A DNA stretch of 64,000 nt from Clostridium liquoris (GCF_002995785.1 NZ_PVXO01000044.1:1-64000), one strand, 5' to 3'. Numbered from the stretch's first letter, positions 40,263 to 49,247 are shown. Numbers and translations are program-made. Notes: generated from the sequence alone by a model not told the origin.

Positions 40263-40697
40263 TTATGAAAAATATTTTTTTATTTTATTAATAACTTTCT
40301 TATGCCTTTTAACAATGGCTGGCTGAGATACATTTTCTTCCTTTGCAATTTCACGAGTAGTCTTATTTTTATAATAAATGTCCTGTATAAGTTCTTGCTC
40401 TTTGCTATCTAACTCTTTTAAAGCTTCCTGCAAAATTAAAAGTATAGCCTTATCACATACAATATCTTCTACAGATTGCTTGTCTTGAAATGTAGCTCCA
40501 TTCTCCATCAATCTTTCTATTGAATCTTCTTTGCTTGGAATGTATATAGGTCTACCTGTCTCTGGATCAATATCAATGCCACCAACTTTAACATCTTGTT
40601 CTAAATATCTGCGTCTTCTATCCATTTTGTAATATTCTTTATAAAGCTCTTCACTTACTTCTACTTGCTCTTTGCCAATTTTAATAAATTTTTTCAT
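40263..40697 (-). CDS. Sigma-like phage regulator with region-4 helix-turn-helix
   Basis: 144 aa from the ATG at 40697 with AGGAGGAATTATA upstream; the longer upstream frame lacks a site. The N-terminus is MKKFIKIGKEQVEVSEELYK, then YYKMDRRRRYLEQD. The C-terminal sigma-70 region 4-type HTH is LKELDSKEQELIQDIYYKNK then TTREIAKEENVSQPAIVKRH. Similar proteins occur in clostridial phages and conjugative elements. It probably drives or activates early phage genes. Confidence 0.85.
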   Translation of the reverse strand: MKKFIKIGKEQVEVSEELYKEYYKMDRRRRYLEQDVKVGGIDIDPETGRPIYIPSKEDSIERLMENGATFQDKQSVEDIVCDKAILLILQEALKELDSKEQELIQDIYYKNKTTREIAKEENVSQPAIVKRHKKVINKIKKYFS

Positions 40698-40839
40698 TAT
40701 AATTCCTCCTTGGATTTTTAAAATTTGATGATAGGTAATAGCAATAGGTCTAATGTTTAGGTCAGGTTTAAAATTGCTGTTCAAGCTCTTTATTACTGGT
40801 GAAAAATGACTATTTACACAGGCAAGTCCTAAAAAAAGA

Positions 40840-40913
40840 CAAAAAAATAGCCAGACTGAAATGCAATGTCCGAGAATTTAATCTCTACACATTTGCATTT
40901 CAATCCGGCTATC
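40840..40913 (-). terminator. Very long imperfect hairpin with T tract
   Basis: Arms of about 23 bases (40847-40869 and 40890-40913, 20 pairs or better) enclose GAGA-ATTTAA-TCTC, which forms an inner stem. On the minus strand T7 follows at 40841-40847. Longer than an ordinary terminator. It may act as an attenuator or antitermination target after the first early gene. Confidence 0.7.
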
Positions 40914-40946
40914 TAGCAGCTCACTAGGGATTGTTTCTTATTTAAT

Positions 40947-41174
40947 TTATGAAGCTTCTTGCTTTTTCTTTAAATATATTGAATTGCAGGTTTTTCTTAT
41001 TCTTTTTATTGTAATTGAATCTACATAAGGCCCAATGATTTCCTCAATATTAATTAAGGTTGGCCCTTTATTACCACGAGCTTTAGCTGATATGATAAGT
41101 GAATCCTCTTCAATCAAAACCTTAAACAACAACCTATTGGTTTTATCCTCATCTCTAACTTCTTCTAATAACAT
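40947..41174 (-). CDS. Small phage early protein
   Basis: 75 aa from the ATG at 41174, with GGAGG five bases upstream; an ATG four codons earlier overlaps that site. Sequence MLLEEVRDEDKTNRLLFKVL, then SLIISAKARGNKGPTLINIE and a basic C-terminus (KRIRKTCNSIYLKKKQEAS). First gene beyond the repressor and its operator-like repeats, so it is the first early gene. A Cro- or antirepressor-like job is possible but no HTH is visible. Unknown family. Confidence 0.65.
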   Translation of the reverse strand: MLLEEVRDEDKTNRLLFKVLIEEDSLIISAKARGNKGPTLINIEEIIGPYVDSITIKRIRKTCNSIYLKKKQEAS

Positions 41175-41215
41175 AGGTACCTCCATAATTTAATGATTTT
41201 TGTAGTTTCCTGTTT

Positions 41216-41300
41216 CGTCATATATGCTTATTTGCGAACACAAGGATAAAAAAATATAGACTATGCCCCTTTAATTCTCATACAAGCTTATATGTGAACA
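41216..41300 (-). promoter_or_regulatory. Operator-like repeats of the lysogeny control region
   Basis: Two similar 22-base sites, CATATATGCTTATTTGCGAACA (41219-41240) and CATACAAGCTTATATGTGAACA (41280-41301), 61 bp apart. The second contains a near-perfect 16-bp palindrome CATACAAGCTTATATG. They lie between the repressor gene and the first early gene, where an XRE repressor should bind. Confidence 0.65.
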
Positions 41301-41327
41301 GTAGGATAATAAAGTAGCAAAGAATCG

Positions 41328-41708
41328 CTACTCTTCTTCCTCTAAAGCTTTTATAAATTCCTCCCAGGCTTTTTCTGTGATGTCTTTTTTACCCTTGGCC
41401 TCATTTAGCTGTTTGGCTTTTCTTAAAGCTGTCCTAGCTAATTCGCTTCCCTTTATATACTCTGGTAAGTCCATAGGTATTTCATCTCTGTCTTCAGAAG
41501 CCATATCTATCATGTTTTCTTTTTCTTCCTGAGACAGATTTAAAATCTCTGCTATTTCTTCTAGCTTATCTATATTTGGTGGGTTCCTTCGTCCCTTTTC
41601 AATATCACTCCAATAAGCTGGAGAGAACCCTACTAAATCTGCCATCTTCCTTAAACTAAGCCCTTTCTCTTTTCTTCTTTTAGTTATAAACTTTCCAAAT
41701 TTATTCAT
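41328..41708 (-). CDS. Phage repressor, XRE family
   Basis: 126 aa. Residues about 4-60 are a Cro/CI HTH (FITKRRKEKGLSLRKMADLV then GFSPAYWSDIEKGRRNPPNI). The C-terminal half has the helical charged linker of ImmR-type repressors (EKENMIDMASEDRDEIPMDL then PEYIKGSELARTALRKAKQL). It is the probable lysogeny repressor, antagonised by the ImmA-type protease encoded just upstream, as in ICEBs1. It binds the operator-like repeats that follow. Confidence 0.9.
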   Translation of the reverse strand: MNKFGKFITKRRKEKGLSLRKMADLVGFSPAYWSDIEKGRRNPPNIDKLEEIAEILNLSQEEKENMIDMASEDRDEIPMDLPEYIKGSELARTALRKAKQLNEAKGKKDITEKAWEEFIKALEEEE

Positions 41709-41723
41709 AAGTCATCCCTTCTT

Positions 41724-42518
41724 TTATATTATAGAGCATTGTCTTTTCTCTTCAACACTCTTTATAAATCCTAGATTCTTAAGTCTTATTTTTGCAGCTG
41801 TTAACGATACATCAAATTGTCTTGCCATTCCCCTTGATAGTTCTTCGGCCCAGAAATCATTATATAAATCTATTCCTCTTCTATTGAAAAACTCTTCTAC
41901 TCCTAACAATCTTACATAATCTTTTACAGCTTGTGTAAAAGCGTCAACTGGCATTAGAAGTGCTGATGCTAAGTAGTCTGCTTGCCACTCCATCCAGTCA
42001 TCGTCTGTCACTAACTGTTTTCTACCTGTAGATTCTATATCAGTTGTTCTACATTTAATAGCTGTTGTTTTTTCTTCTTCTCCCATATAGTCAAATATAC
42101 TTATTTGATTTTTATCTACAGCATATATATCTCGGTGTAAAAACCAATGAGATATTTCATGGCAATGAGTAAATCTTCCTCTTCTTATTTGGTCTTCTTC
42201 TAATAAGCTATTGTCAATTAATATAGTTCCTTCATCTACTGGCAACTTTTCAGCTTTATTTTTTATTGGATTATACACTGGAACACAACCATCATTAAAT
42301 ACAATCATACCTAATATGGACCTGTTATGGCTTAAGTCCTTATAGTCTACATCGAGTCCTGCATAACACTCTGAAAAAAGCTCTACATCTAAAGCTGTTG
42401 GTGTTTTAAGATTCTCAGGTTTGTAGTCTCTTATTATCATTTCAGCAATATACTCTATATTTTCCTTGGATAAAATAGGTACCCCATTTGCTTTAGATCT
42501 AAAATCAAAACTTATCAT
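41724..42518 (-). CDS. ImmA/IrrE-type anti-repressor protease
   Basis: 264 aa. FTHCHEISHWFLHRDIY carries HExxH (HEISH). WMEWQADYLASALLMPVDAF provides the third ligand (Q-A-D-Y segment of COG2856). C-terminal residues include an HTH-like segment (LSRGMARQFDVSLTAAKIRL). It probably cleaves the XRE repressor on induction. It is the first phage gene at the right end, with its own strong promoter at 42562-42591, and is followed after 15 bases by the repressor gene. Confidence 0.9.
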   Translation of the reverse strand: MISFDFRSKANGVPILSKENIEYIAEMIIRDYKPENLKTPTALDVELFSECYAGLDVDYKDLSHNRSILGMIVFNDGCVPVYNPIKNKAEKLPVDEGTILIDNSLLEEDQIRRGRFTHCHEISHWFLHRDIYAVDKNQISIFDYMGEEEKTTAIKCRTTDIESTGRKQLVTDDDWMEWQADYLASALLMPVDAFTQAVKDYVRLLGVEEFFNRRGIDLYNDFWAEELSRGMARQFDVSLTAAKIRLKNLGFIKSVEEKRQCSII

Positions 42519-42561
42519 TATATCACTCCTATCATAAATGCGTGTTAGCTACTATGAGAAC

Positions 42562-42591
42562 ATTATACTATACCAATATATTCCTTGTCAA
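42562..42591 (-). promoter_or_regulatory. Consensus sigma-A promoter of lysogeny operon
   Basis: TTGACA (42586-42591), 18 bp, TATAAT (42562-42567) on the minus strand, both perfect. It drives the ImmA-type protease and repressor genes constitutively in the lysogen. Confidence 0.85.
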
Positions 42592-42621
42592 GTGTTGGAT
42601 ACAAATAAAATAAGCACCCCA

Positions 42622-42846
42622 GTAAACTAACAAAGTCTACTAAGATGCTTATAAAAAGAAATAAAGACCATTGGATAGAGCATTCCCATTAATACTTTAT
42701 CCAATAGCCTTTAATATGATATGTCTTATTTAGTTTTCAGCCAGTGATGTGACCTGACTATTTTATGAATTTGGGTTTGAAATGTTTCCGTTCATCATAT
42801 ATCTTAAATATGAGAAGGATAGACTAATCTACCCTTCTCTATATTT
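42622..42846. repeat. S-layer downstream block, copy 2, with hairpins
   Basis: From the S-layer stop going left: a hairpin GAGAAGGaTAG/CTAcCCTTCTC (42812-42839), an AAATGTTT segment, the box TTTTCAGCCAGTGATGTGAC (42735-42754), then a hairpin ATTGGATA/TATCCAAT (arms about 42671-42678 and 42697-42705) and a weaker TAAGCA/TGCTTA hairpin near the phage edge. Order and the box match the block at 1755-1906. The hairpins probably terminate the S-layer transcript. Confidence 0.65.
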
Positions 42847-42906
42847 TATTTTATTAATTTTTCATATCTTTGTTACAAATGAAAATAGATTCTAATAAAT
42901 TATAAA

Positions 42907-45879
42907 CTATTTTATTGTTATAGTATCAGCATTAACAGTATTTCCGTTAGTATCTGTTATATCTAAAGTATCTTTAGCAACTAATTTAATTGATTTTCCT
43001 GATGTAATATCTGCTGATAAATCTTTGTCGATTGTTACTACAATAGCTTTACTACCAGTAGTTTCTGTTTCAAATTTAACATGATCTCCTGTTAGTTCTT
43101 TACCATCTATAAAAATTGAGTAGTCATTTGCATCACCATCTGCATTTTTTACCGCTTCAGTAAATGTTATTGTTAATGTTGTGCTAGAAGTAGCTGAATC
43201 AAATTTATCTATAGAAACTTCCTTTACAGTTGGTCTAACATTTTCATTTAATAAAATATTTTTAGTTACTGAATCCATTTCTGTAACATTTTCTTTGTAT
43301 CCTTTTACTCCTTTAACAGTTACATTATAATTTCCTGATAATTCAACTGTATTATCCTTTAAGTAAACTTCTACTTTTGCTCCTGTTGATTCATCATTTT
43401 CGACAAGTTTTACTTTTTCAACTTGTGCATCTTCTACAATATAATTAGCAACATTTGTAGCTGAATCTATATTTACTGCTTTAGCAAATTTAACTTCTAT
43501 AACCCCTGGTTTGCCTGCTTTTTCTACAATTGGATTTCCTGATACAAGTTCAAGTTTATTTGAAACAGTACCTAATGTAAATACTATATTTTTCTTAACA
43601 AAGCTATTACCAAAATTATCTTTAACATATCCTCCTGGTATTTCTACTGTATATTCAACATTAGAAGGTAGTGCTGCAGCAGGAGTAGCATTATCAACAA
43701 GTTTAATTTCTATAGCTTTTTTAGTTGTTCCATCAACATTTACATTAGCGGCTGGAACTGTTTTTTCTTGAGTAACTCCCATTTTATCTACATATTTAAA
43801 TGTTAAATCAGAAGGAGCTAATTTTATTTCCTCATCAAAATTTACTACTAAATAATTGTTATTATCTTTATTTATAACTTTTGTTGAAGTTACTTGTGGT
43901 GCTGTTTTATCAGCATTAAAGCTTAATATAGTTTTATAAACATCATTTTTATTTGGAGTTGAAGCAAAATCTTCTAAAGCGTCTGCTCCGATTTCTACTG
44001 GAACAGATCCAGATTGTGCATCACCTAAAGTAACAACAATTTTAGTATTATCTTTAGTATCTACTACTGCTTTCTCTTCACATGTACTTGTACCGTCAGC
44101 TAATGCTGTTCCATTTACTTTTATTTTGGTAACATCTACAGTCTTTATAGCCTTAGATGCTTTTATCTCAAATGAACTAACTGAAGTTGCTTTTACTGAT
44201 TGTATCACAGGTTTAACTTCATCTACATCTTTTTTAACTTTTACACTAATTGGTGTAGATACATTATTCGCATAGTCTTTAATTCCTTTAAATGTAACAG
44301 TTGCCTCTTCTCCTGGTTTTGCTGCTGATATATCAAGATCAACATAATTTACAGCCATCGCATCAGTAGCTGCTGGTTTTGCTGTTATAGCTGCAGAAGT
44401 ACCATCAGCATATGTTGCTGTTAAATCTCCTGCTGGATTTTGAACAGGCTCAGAGAAGTATACTCTTACTATATCTGGATTGATTTTTTCAAATTTATCT
44501 AAAGTAGCACGAGTTTTATCTACTATTTGAACAGTTCCTAAGTAAGCATCTGCCTTTTCACCTTTTAAATCTTTAACAAAGTTTGCAGAATCTTCTTTAT
44601 TTATTTCTACTTTATGATTAGTACCTGATGTAACTATTCCATCTGGTTGCATAGTTAGTATTCTTCCATCTTCACTTAAGCTTGCTGCCCATGTAACAGC
44701 TGTACCATCTATATATATTGTATCTGCTTTTAATTTATCATCTAATTTATTTGTTGTTAACTTATCATCAATTACAGTATTTTTGTCTATTGGTTTATTA
44801 AATTTAACTTGGATTTCTTTAGCATTAATAGCACTTACTGATTCAACCTTTAAATCAGTTGCAACTGGATTAACTATATTCTTAACAGAATCTTCTATAG
44901 CTTTTTCTAAGGCAGCTTCTCCACCTACTAGGTAAACTTTGCTATCCTTTAAGTTGTTTTCTAAATATTCTTTAGCATTAGTTGTAGCTTCAGCTGCATC
45001 TTTCTTCCCACTTAATACTACTGGAGCACCAGTTTTAGCTGCTGCTGCTGATGCAACTAGAGCATCTGCAAAATCATCTTTATCATAGCCACCATAAGCC
45101 ATGTACATATTATCAAAATTTAAAACATCTTTATATTTATTTAATACTTCTATGTTAGTTTCGAATCTATCTCCGCCACCAGCAACTCTTGTAGCTCCTA
45201 CTGAAGTAACAACTGCATCTGGTAAAATTGTTTTTCCACCAACTGCTGAGATTGTTAATCCTTTAGCAGCTTCTTTAACTTCTGCTGGGACTTCGTTTTT
45301 GTTTGCAAATAATATTGGCATTCCCTTAGTTGCAGCAATTGATGCTACTGAAAGAGCGTCAGCATAGCCATCTTGTCCATTTACTAAGAAAGCTCCTTTT
45401 TCCCCTGTTAATTCTAATACTTTTTTAGCTACATTAGCATTTGTTTCATATCTATTATTTCCGCCAATTCTTTCTACTTTATAGCTTGAAGCTAATTTGT
45501 CTGCTAGAGCCTTTGGTACAACACCCTCTCCACCAACAATGACTATCTTTTTAGCTTTTAAATCTTTTAAGTTAGCTATTAGGTCAGCTGATGGTGTATT
45601 AATGTCGTCAGTTAAAAGTATTGGAGCATTTAATGCTTTTGCAAGTGGTGTAGCAGAAACTGAATCACCATATCCATCATATCCATTAACTAAAACTACT
45701 GTGTCTGTTCCATTAGGGAAAGCTGATTTAGCAACGCTAGTTGCAGTTGCCTCTCTATTTCCCCCACCTAGTCTTTCAACACTTGAAGCTGCTTGTACAT
45801 TTGTAGCAGTTAATGTTGAAGTTAATATTAAGCTCATTACTGTAGCACTTGCTAGTGCCTTGTGGCTTCTTTTACTCAT
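42907..45879 (-). CDS. S-layer-like surface protein with three cell-wall-binding-2 repeats
   Basis: 990 aa. A signal peptide (about 1-31, ending NVQA-A) is followed by three CWB2 repeats at about 35-130, 133-225 and 232-340. Their markers are SVERLGGGNREATATSVA, VERIGGNNRYETNANVAK and TRVAGGGDRFETNIEV, each with an I(V)GGE-type end. These repeats attach surface proteins to clostridial cell-wall polymers. Residues about 345-990 are Ig-like repeats in the S-layer style (KTAPQVTSTKVINKDNNNYL and similar, ending DTLDITDTNGNTVNADTITI). It has AGGAGG before ATG and a long leader with a hairpin. It is probably the expressed S-layer or a major surface protein. The left fragment at 2059-4022 is its paralogue. 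Confidence 0.93.
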   Translation of the reverse strand: MSKRSHKALASATVMSLILTSTLTATNVQAASSVERLGGGNREATATSVAKSAFPNGTDTVVLVNGYDGYGDSVSATPLAKALNAPILLTDDINTPSADLIANLKDLKAKKIVIVGGEGVVPKALADKLASSYKVERIGGNNRYETNANVAKKVLELTGEKGAFLVNGQDGYADALSVASIAATKGMPILFANKNEVPAEVKEAAKGLTISAVGGKTILPDAVVTSVGATRVAGGGDRFETNIEVLNKYKDVLNFDNMYMAYGGYDKDDFADALVASAAAAKTGAPVVLSGKKDAAEATTNAKEYLENNLKDSKVYLVGGEAALEKAIEDSVKNIVNPVATDLKVESVSAINAKEIQVKFNKPIDKNTVIDDKLTTNKLDDKLKADTIYIDGTAVTWAASLSEDGRILTMQPDGIVTSGTNHKVEINKEDSANFVKDLKGEKADAYLGTVQIVDKTRATLDKFEKINPDIVRVYFSEPVQNPAGDLTATYADGTSAAITAKPAATDAMAVNYVDLDISAAKPGEEATVTFKGIKDYANNVSTPISVKVKKDVDEVKPVIQSVKATSVSSFEIKASKAIKTVDVTKIKVNGTALADGTSTCEEKAVVDTKDNTKIVVTLGDAQSGSVPVEIGADALEDFASTPNKNDVYKTILSFNADKTAPQVTSTKVINKDNNNYLVVNFDEEIKLAPSDLTFKYVDKMGVTQEKTVPAANVNVDGTTKKAIEIKLVDNATPAAALPSNVEYTVEIPGGYVKDNFGNSFVKKNIVFTLGTVSNKLELVSGNPIVEKAGKPGVIEVKFAKAVNIDSATNVANYIVEDAQVEKVKLVENDESTGAKVEVYLKDNTVELSGNYNVTVKGVKGYKENVTEMDSVTKNILLNENVRPTVKEVSIDKFDSATSSTTLTITFTEAVKNADGDANDYSIFIDGKELTGDHVKFETETTGSKAIVVTIDKDLSADITSGKSIKLVAKDTLDITDTNGNTVNADTITIK

Positions 45880-45951
45880 ATTATGATAACCTCCTCATTT
45901 AAGTGAAATTTAATATTGTATATATAAAATTTTTTATATATTTATATATAA

Positions 45952-46075
45952 TTAACCTTATGGTTAAAAATACTACCTGATGATTATTTATCATTTATGG
46001 CATTATTATTCATCAAATGGTAATTTCAAACTTAAGGGTTATTATAGCACAAAGATACCATGTTTTCTATACCTT
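45952..46075 (-). promoter_or_regulatory. S-layer gene promoter and hairpin leader
   Basis: An extended -10 TGCTATAAT lies at 46041-46049 (minus strand). The leader of about 155 bases contains TTAACC-TTAT-GGTTAA (45952-45967), a small perfect hairpin, before GAGGAGGTTATC and the start. Long structured leaders stabilise abundant S-layer mRNAs. The -35 box is weak, as is common with an extended -10. Confidence 0.6.
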
Positions 46076-46079
46076 ATTA

Positions 46080-46349
46080 AAAAGATTTTCAAAATTTTAT
46101 TTCTATTTCTATATTGGAATATAACTTTATGTAAACCATTATTTTCATACCCGTGAAAGTTAATCATATACTGGCATTTTTATCCTCACGTACTATTATA
46201 CAACACATACTGCAACTTTTCTATAGTTTTTTCTTAGAAAATATATCCAAGGGTTACATAGATAGTTTTACTATTTTACTAAAGCTTACTGTTATAGCTA
46301 TTATTATTCTATATTCACCTTATAATTCCTTCTAAATATTAAGACTTAT
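46080..46349. other. Intergenic region, no supported gene
   Basis: AT-rich spacer between the S-layer promoter and the acyltransferase stop. A 60-codon open frame on the plus strand (46153-46335) lacks a ribosome binding site and is not convincing. No strong terminator is seen after the acyltransferase. Confidence 0.5.
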
Positions 46350-47381
46350 TTATAAAATTAGAATTTTTTTAATTAATTTGTACACTTCCCCAAGGGCTAT
46401 TGGTATAACTGTACACATTATTAAGGCAGATATTATAAAATAAATACTTCCTATATTTAAATGTAATGCTTTAAACCCCTTCATATAATAATTAAGTATA
46501 AATGGGTGGGATAAATATACTATATAAGAATTATTCGTAACCTTTTTCGAAACCTTAAGCAAAGTTTTCCTATTACAGCTAAGTGAGAAAATGAAAGCCA
46601 TAAATGCTATAGAATATATTATTATTGAAGGTCTTATAAAAGTAGTACAATAATCCAAAGTCTTTCCTATTTTCAAGCCATAAAAGCTCTCCCAAATTAT
46701 CATAATTATGCATAATAATAATATGCTTCTTACAATTTTTTTATGCTTTTTGATTTTGCTAATGTAGTAATTTATATTTCCACTTAAATATACCCCTAGG
46801 ACAAAATAAAAAAGCCAAAATAATATATTTCTCTTAGAAAAAAAATCTAAGGCTAGATTAGGGGTATTAAAATAGTGTCCTGTAGTTGTGATTCCCATAG
46901 AAATTAAAAAAGCTAGGGTAAGTCCCCATTTTTTTTTCATTCCTATATATAATATGGGAAAAATCAGATAAAGTTTGATTATCATTGGCATAAAATATAA
47001 ATGGTAAAAAATTTTATCTCCTTTTATAAATAGCTCGGGCCAAAGGGCATAATTATAATTTTTATTTACTATAATTAAATATATTAATCCCCAGAAAATA
47101 TAAGCGGGTATTAACTTTCCTAATCTCTTCTTTAAAAATTTAAGATACCCCATATTTTTTTTATAAGATAAGCCTAGGCCTACCCCTGAAAGAAGTACAA
47201 ATATGGGTACAGAAAATCTTGATAGCTGATTGAGTATTAATGCTACTTTATAGGTAGAATTAAAAGTTTTGATATTTTGCATGGCATAAGCTGATACATG
47301 AATTAATACCACTGCTACTGCTCCTAGCGCCTTTCCTACATCTATTTCTATAATATGTCTCTTTCCCAAATTTATCACCAC
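46350..47381 (-). CDS. Membrane acyltransferase, type 3 family
   Basis: 343 aa, about ten transmembrane helices. Start GTG. The N-terminal signature HIIEIDVGKALGAVAVVLIH (acyltransferase_3 pattern D-x2-K with the essential histidine) and LSRFSVPIFVLLSGVGLGLS are visible. Enzymes of this family O-acetylate or otherwise acylate cell-surface glycans or teichoic polymers from the cytoplasmic acyl donor. The substrate cannot be told from sequence. It stands near the S-layer gene but runs as a separate transcription unit. A role in modifying the S-layer-anchoring polymer is possible but inferred. Confidence 0.85.
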   Translation of the reverse strand: MVINLGKRHIIEIDVGKALGAVAVVLIHVSAYAMQNIKTFNSTYKVALILNQLSRFSVPIFVLLSGVGLGLSYKKNMGYLKFLKKRLGKLIPAYIFWGLIYLIIVNKNYNYALWPELFIKGDKIFYHLYFMPMIIKLYLIFPILYIGMKKKWGLTLAFLISMGITTTGHYFNTPNLALDFFSKRNILFWLFYFVLGVYLSGNINYYISKIKKHKKIVRSILLLCIIMIIWESFYGLKIGKTLDYCTTFIRPSIIIYSIAFMAFIFSLSCNRKTLLKVSKKVTNNSYIVYLSHPFILNYYMKGFKALHLNIGSIYFIISALIMCTVIPIALGEVYKLIKKILIL

Positions 47382-47588
47382 ATTCCACTATCTTCTTTTA
47401 ATATTTATTATAACATATGGAATTTATTTTTATTTATTGATTTTTTTCAATATTGTGTTAAACTGATTCTATGATTTAATTTTTAATAATAAGGTTTTTC
47501 CTTTAATGTAAATAATTAAGTTGAAAATCCATGAGGCTTTATATTATAATATGTTGTGGAATTATACTTAGTAAAAGGAGAATATGAT

Positions 47589-48086
47589 ATGAGCTTATAT
47601 ACTGAATGGAAACAATTAGTTGTATATTTTGTAAAAACTTCTGGTGAGGATGAGTTTTGGAATGAATATGCTTCTGTAGAAGAAAAAATAATGCCTGAAA
47701 TCATAAGAAGATACAAAACAAATATAAAGGGAAAGCTTAAAGACTTAGCAGAAGGTTTTAATGTATCTGTAATTTCCTTTGTAGGTTTTATTGATGGAAT
47801 AAATTCTTCTCTGAAGAAGCCTTTGGATTTAGAGGCTATAACTGAGGATTCAGAAATAGAATTTGATATAGACTTTGAAAAGCTATACATAAATATGCTC
47901 CAGGCTGGAACAGAATATCTTTATAATTTACCTGAATGGAATCTTATATTCGGGAAAGACAAGCTAACAGAGCTAAAGCTTACCTATGGAGATACGAAAA
48001 CTATAGTAGCCCCTAAAAAAATAGGTAGAAATGAAATTTGCCCTTGTGGTAGTGGAAAGAAATATAAAAATTGCTGCGGTAAATAA
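47589..48086 (+). CDS. SEC-C motif protein
   Basis: 165 aa from the ATG at 47589 with AAAGGAG upstream. An N-terminal helical domain (about 1-130, VYFVKTSGEDEFWNEYASVE, GFNVSVISFVGFIDGINSSL) is followed by a C-terminal SEC-C zinc motif GRNEICPCGSGKKYKNCCGK. SEC-C modules bind zinc and SecB or ribosomes and occur in many small proteins of unclear role. It is the only plus-strand gene in this stretch and ends before a bidirectional terminator. Function not assigned beyond the motif. Confidence 0.85.
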   Translation: MSLYTEWKQLVVYFVKTSGEDEFWNEYASVEEKIMPEIIRRYKTNIKGKLKDLAEGFNVSVISFVGFIDGINSSLKKPLDLEAITEDSEIEFDIDFEKLYINMLQAGTEYLYNLPEWNLIFGKDKLTELKLTYGDTKTIVAPKKIGRNEICPCGSGKKYKNCCGK

Positions 48087-48151
48087 TTTCTAATCAATTA
48101 TATACCCAGTATTTTGTATTTCTTCTCCCTTGTTTATAAATGATAGCCAAG

Positions 48152-48182
48152 AAAAAAGACAGCATATAGTGCTGTCTTTTTT
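48152..48182. terminator. Bidirectional terminator
   Basis: AAAAAAGACAGC-N7-GCTGTCTTTTTT, a perfect 12-bp stem with A and T tracts, between convergent genes. It works for the SEC-C gene and the propeller gene. Confidence 0.92.
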
Positions 48183-49247
48183 CTATATCTGCTTCATAAC
48201 TGGTGCTGTATCAGAAGGTGGTTTATCCATATCTGTTACACCTATATGCCATCTTCCCTTTTTGTCCATAGCTGAATAGTATATTTTATATTTACTCCCT
48301 ACCTTCACCAATGAAGATCTATATATCATACCATTATCCCAAGCGAACGTGTTTTTGGAAGGAGCTAATAAATCTGTTGTTTTTCCAAAGTTTACTCCAT
48401 CCTTTGAAATTGCATAGGATAGTATAAGATTATTTTCAAATTGTTTATAGTAGTTAGCTACCAATAACTCATAGCCTTTATCTGTTCTTGTAACGTCAAT
48501 ATGCCAAGGGTAACAGCTCTCATCATATTTTACATATACTTCTCTAGGCTTTTCCCATTTAGTTGAATCCTTGCTTTCAGTATAATTTATTACAGTAACT
48601 TTATTTACATAGGTTACATACCACATTTTATATAAATTATTTTCATATATTATAGCTGGAGATAAACATAATCCTTTTTTCTGATAGAATATTAATTTAG
48701 GCTTACTCCACCTTATTCCATCCTTTGAAACAACCTTATATATAAAATCTTCGCTGCCTGCTCTTTTCTTAGATGTGCCTTTATTTACCCTATACCACAG
48801 CTCCATTGAATTATCCTTATAATTTAATACTAGATGAGGATCACTATTGTGTCCCCCCATGTTTACATCCTTTGGAGGTGGGATAACTGGATTTCTTAGT
48901 CCAAGTGGAAGCACCCAATTAACTCCGTCATTAGAAACCAATATAGATGGATTCTCATAGCGATCTACATAGTTAGGATAAGGAGTGTATGCCATCCAAT
49001 ATTTATAACCATTCCAACCCTTAGGCATATACAATACTTTAGGATGATTGCTTTGATCTTTACCATCATAGGTAGATATCCTTAAATATTTTTTAGCATT
49101 TATACAATATGTCCCTTTCTCATTTTTGAATTCCACCTTTTTCAAATCATTGTTAGCATTTATCTTTGTCCTATTAAAGGGTAAGCTATTAACAGTAAAT
49201 ATAATAAAAAAGAAGACTATTAATATTAAAAAGTATTTTTTTCTCAT
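48183..49247 (-). CDS. Secreted beta-propeller protein, glycosidase-43/32-like
   Basis: 354 aa. An N-terminal signal sequence (about 1-25, MRKKYFLILIVFFFIIFTVN) has no lipobox. Then come repeated five-bladed propeller strands: PSILVSNDGVNWVLPLG, HNSDPHLVLNYKDNSMELWY, FIYKVVSKDGIRWSKPK, PAIIYENNLYKMWYVTY, YAISKDGVNFGKTTD and WDNGMIYRSSLVKVGSKYKI. The SKDGxxW pattern is typical of GH43/GH32-related and uncharacterised secreted propellers. Acidic active-site residues could be the aspartates in HNSDPHL and the HIDVTRTD segment. Probably acts on extracellular polysaccharide. Activity unproven. Confidence 0.75.
   Translation of the reverse strand: MRKKYFLILIVFFFIIFTVNSLPFNRTKINANNDLKKVEFKNEKGTYCINAKKYLRISTYDGKDQSNHPKVLYMPKGWNGYKYWMAYTPYPNYVDRYENPSILVSNDGVNWVLPLGLRNPVIPPPKDVNMGGHNSDPHLVLNYKDNSMELWYRVNKGTSKKRAGSEDFIYKVVSKDGIRWSKPKLIFYQKKGLCLSPAIIYENNLYKMWYVTYVNKVTVINYTESKDSTKWEKPREVYVKYDESCYPWHIDVTRTDKGYELLVANYYKQFENNLILSYAISKDGVNFGKTTDLLAPSKNTFAWDNGMIYRSSLVKVGSKYKIYYSAMDKKGRWHIGVTDMDKPPSDTAPVMKQI

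Larger units (their letters stand above)
4191..42591. mobile_element. Siphophage-type prophage (about 38 kb)
   Basis: A continuous, almost wholly minus-strand block with full lysogeny, replication, packaging, capsid, tail, lysis and integration modules. The head genes are of HK97 type and the long tape measure implies a long-tailed siphovirus. The integrase sits after the lysis genes rather than beside the repressor. The right edge must fall between the ImmA gene promoter (42591) and the S-layer downstream block (42668). The left edge is less certain (4023-6870), because the three genes 4191-6754 could be phage or recipient DNA. I found no convincing direct-repeat attachment sites. No major phage gene looks broken, so the element may still be inducible. 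Confidence 0.88.

Noticed and set aside
46153-46335. Plus-strand 60-codon hydrophobic frame
   Set aside because: No ribosome binding site, composition as expected from AT-rich spacer; not supported as a gene.
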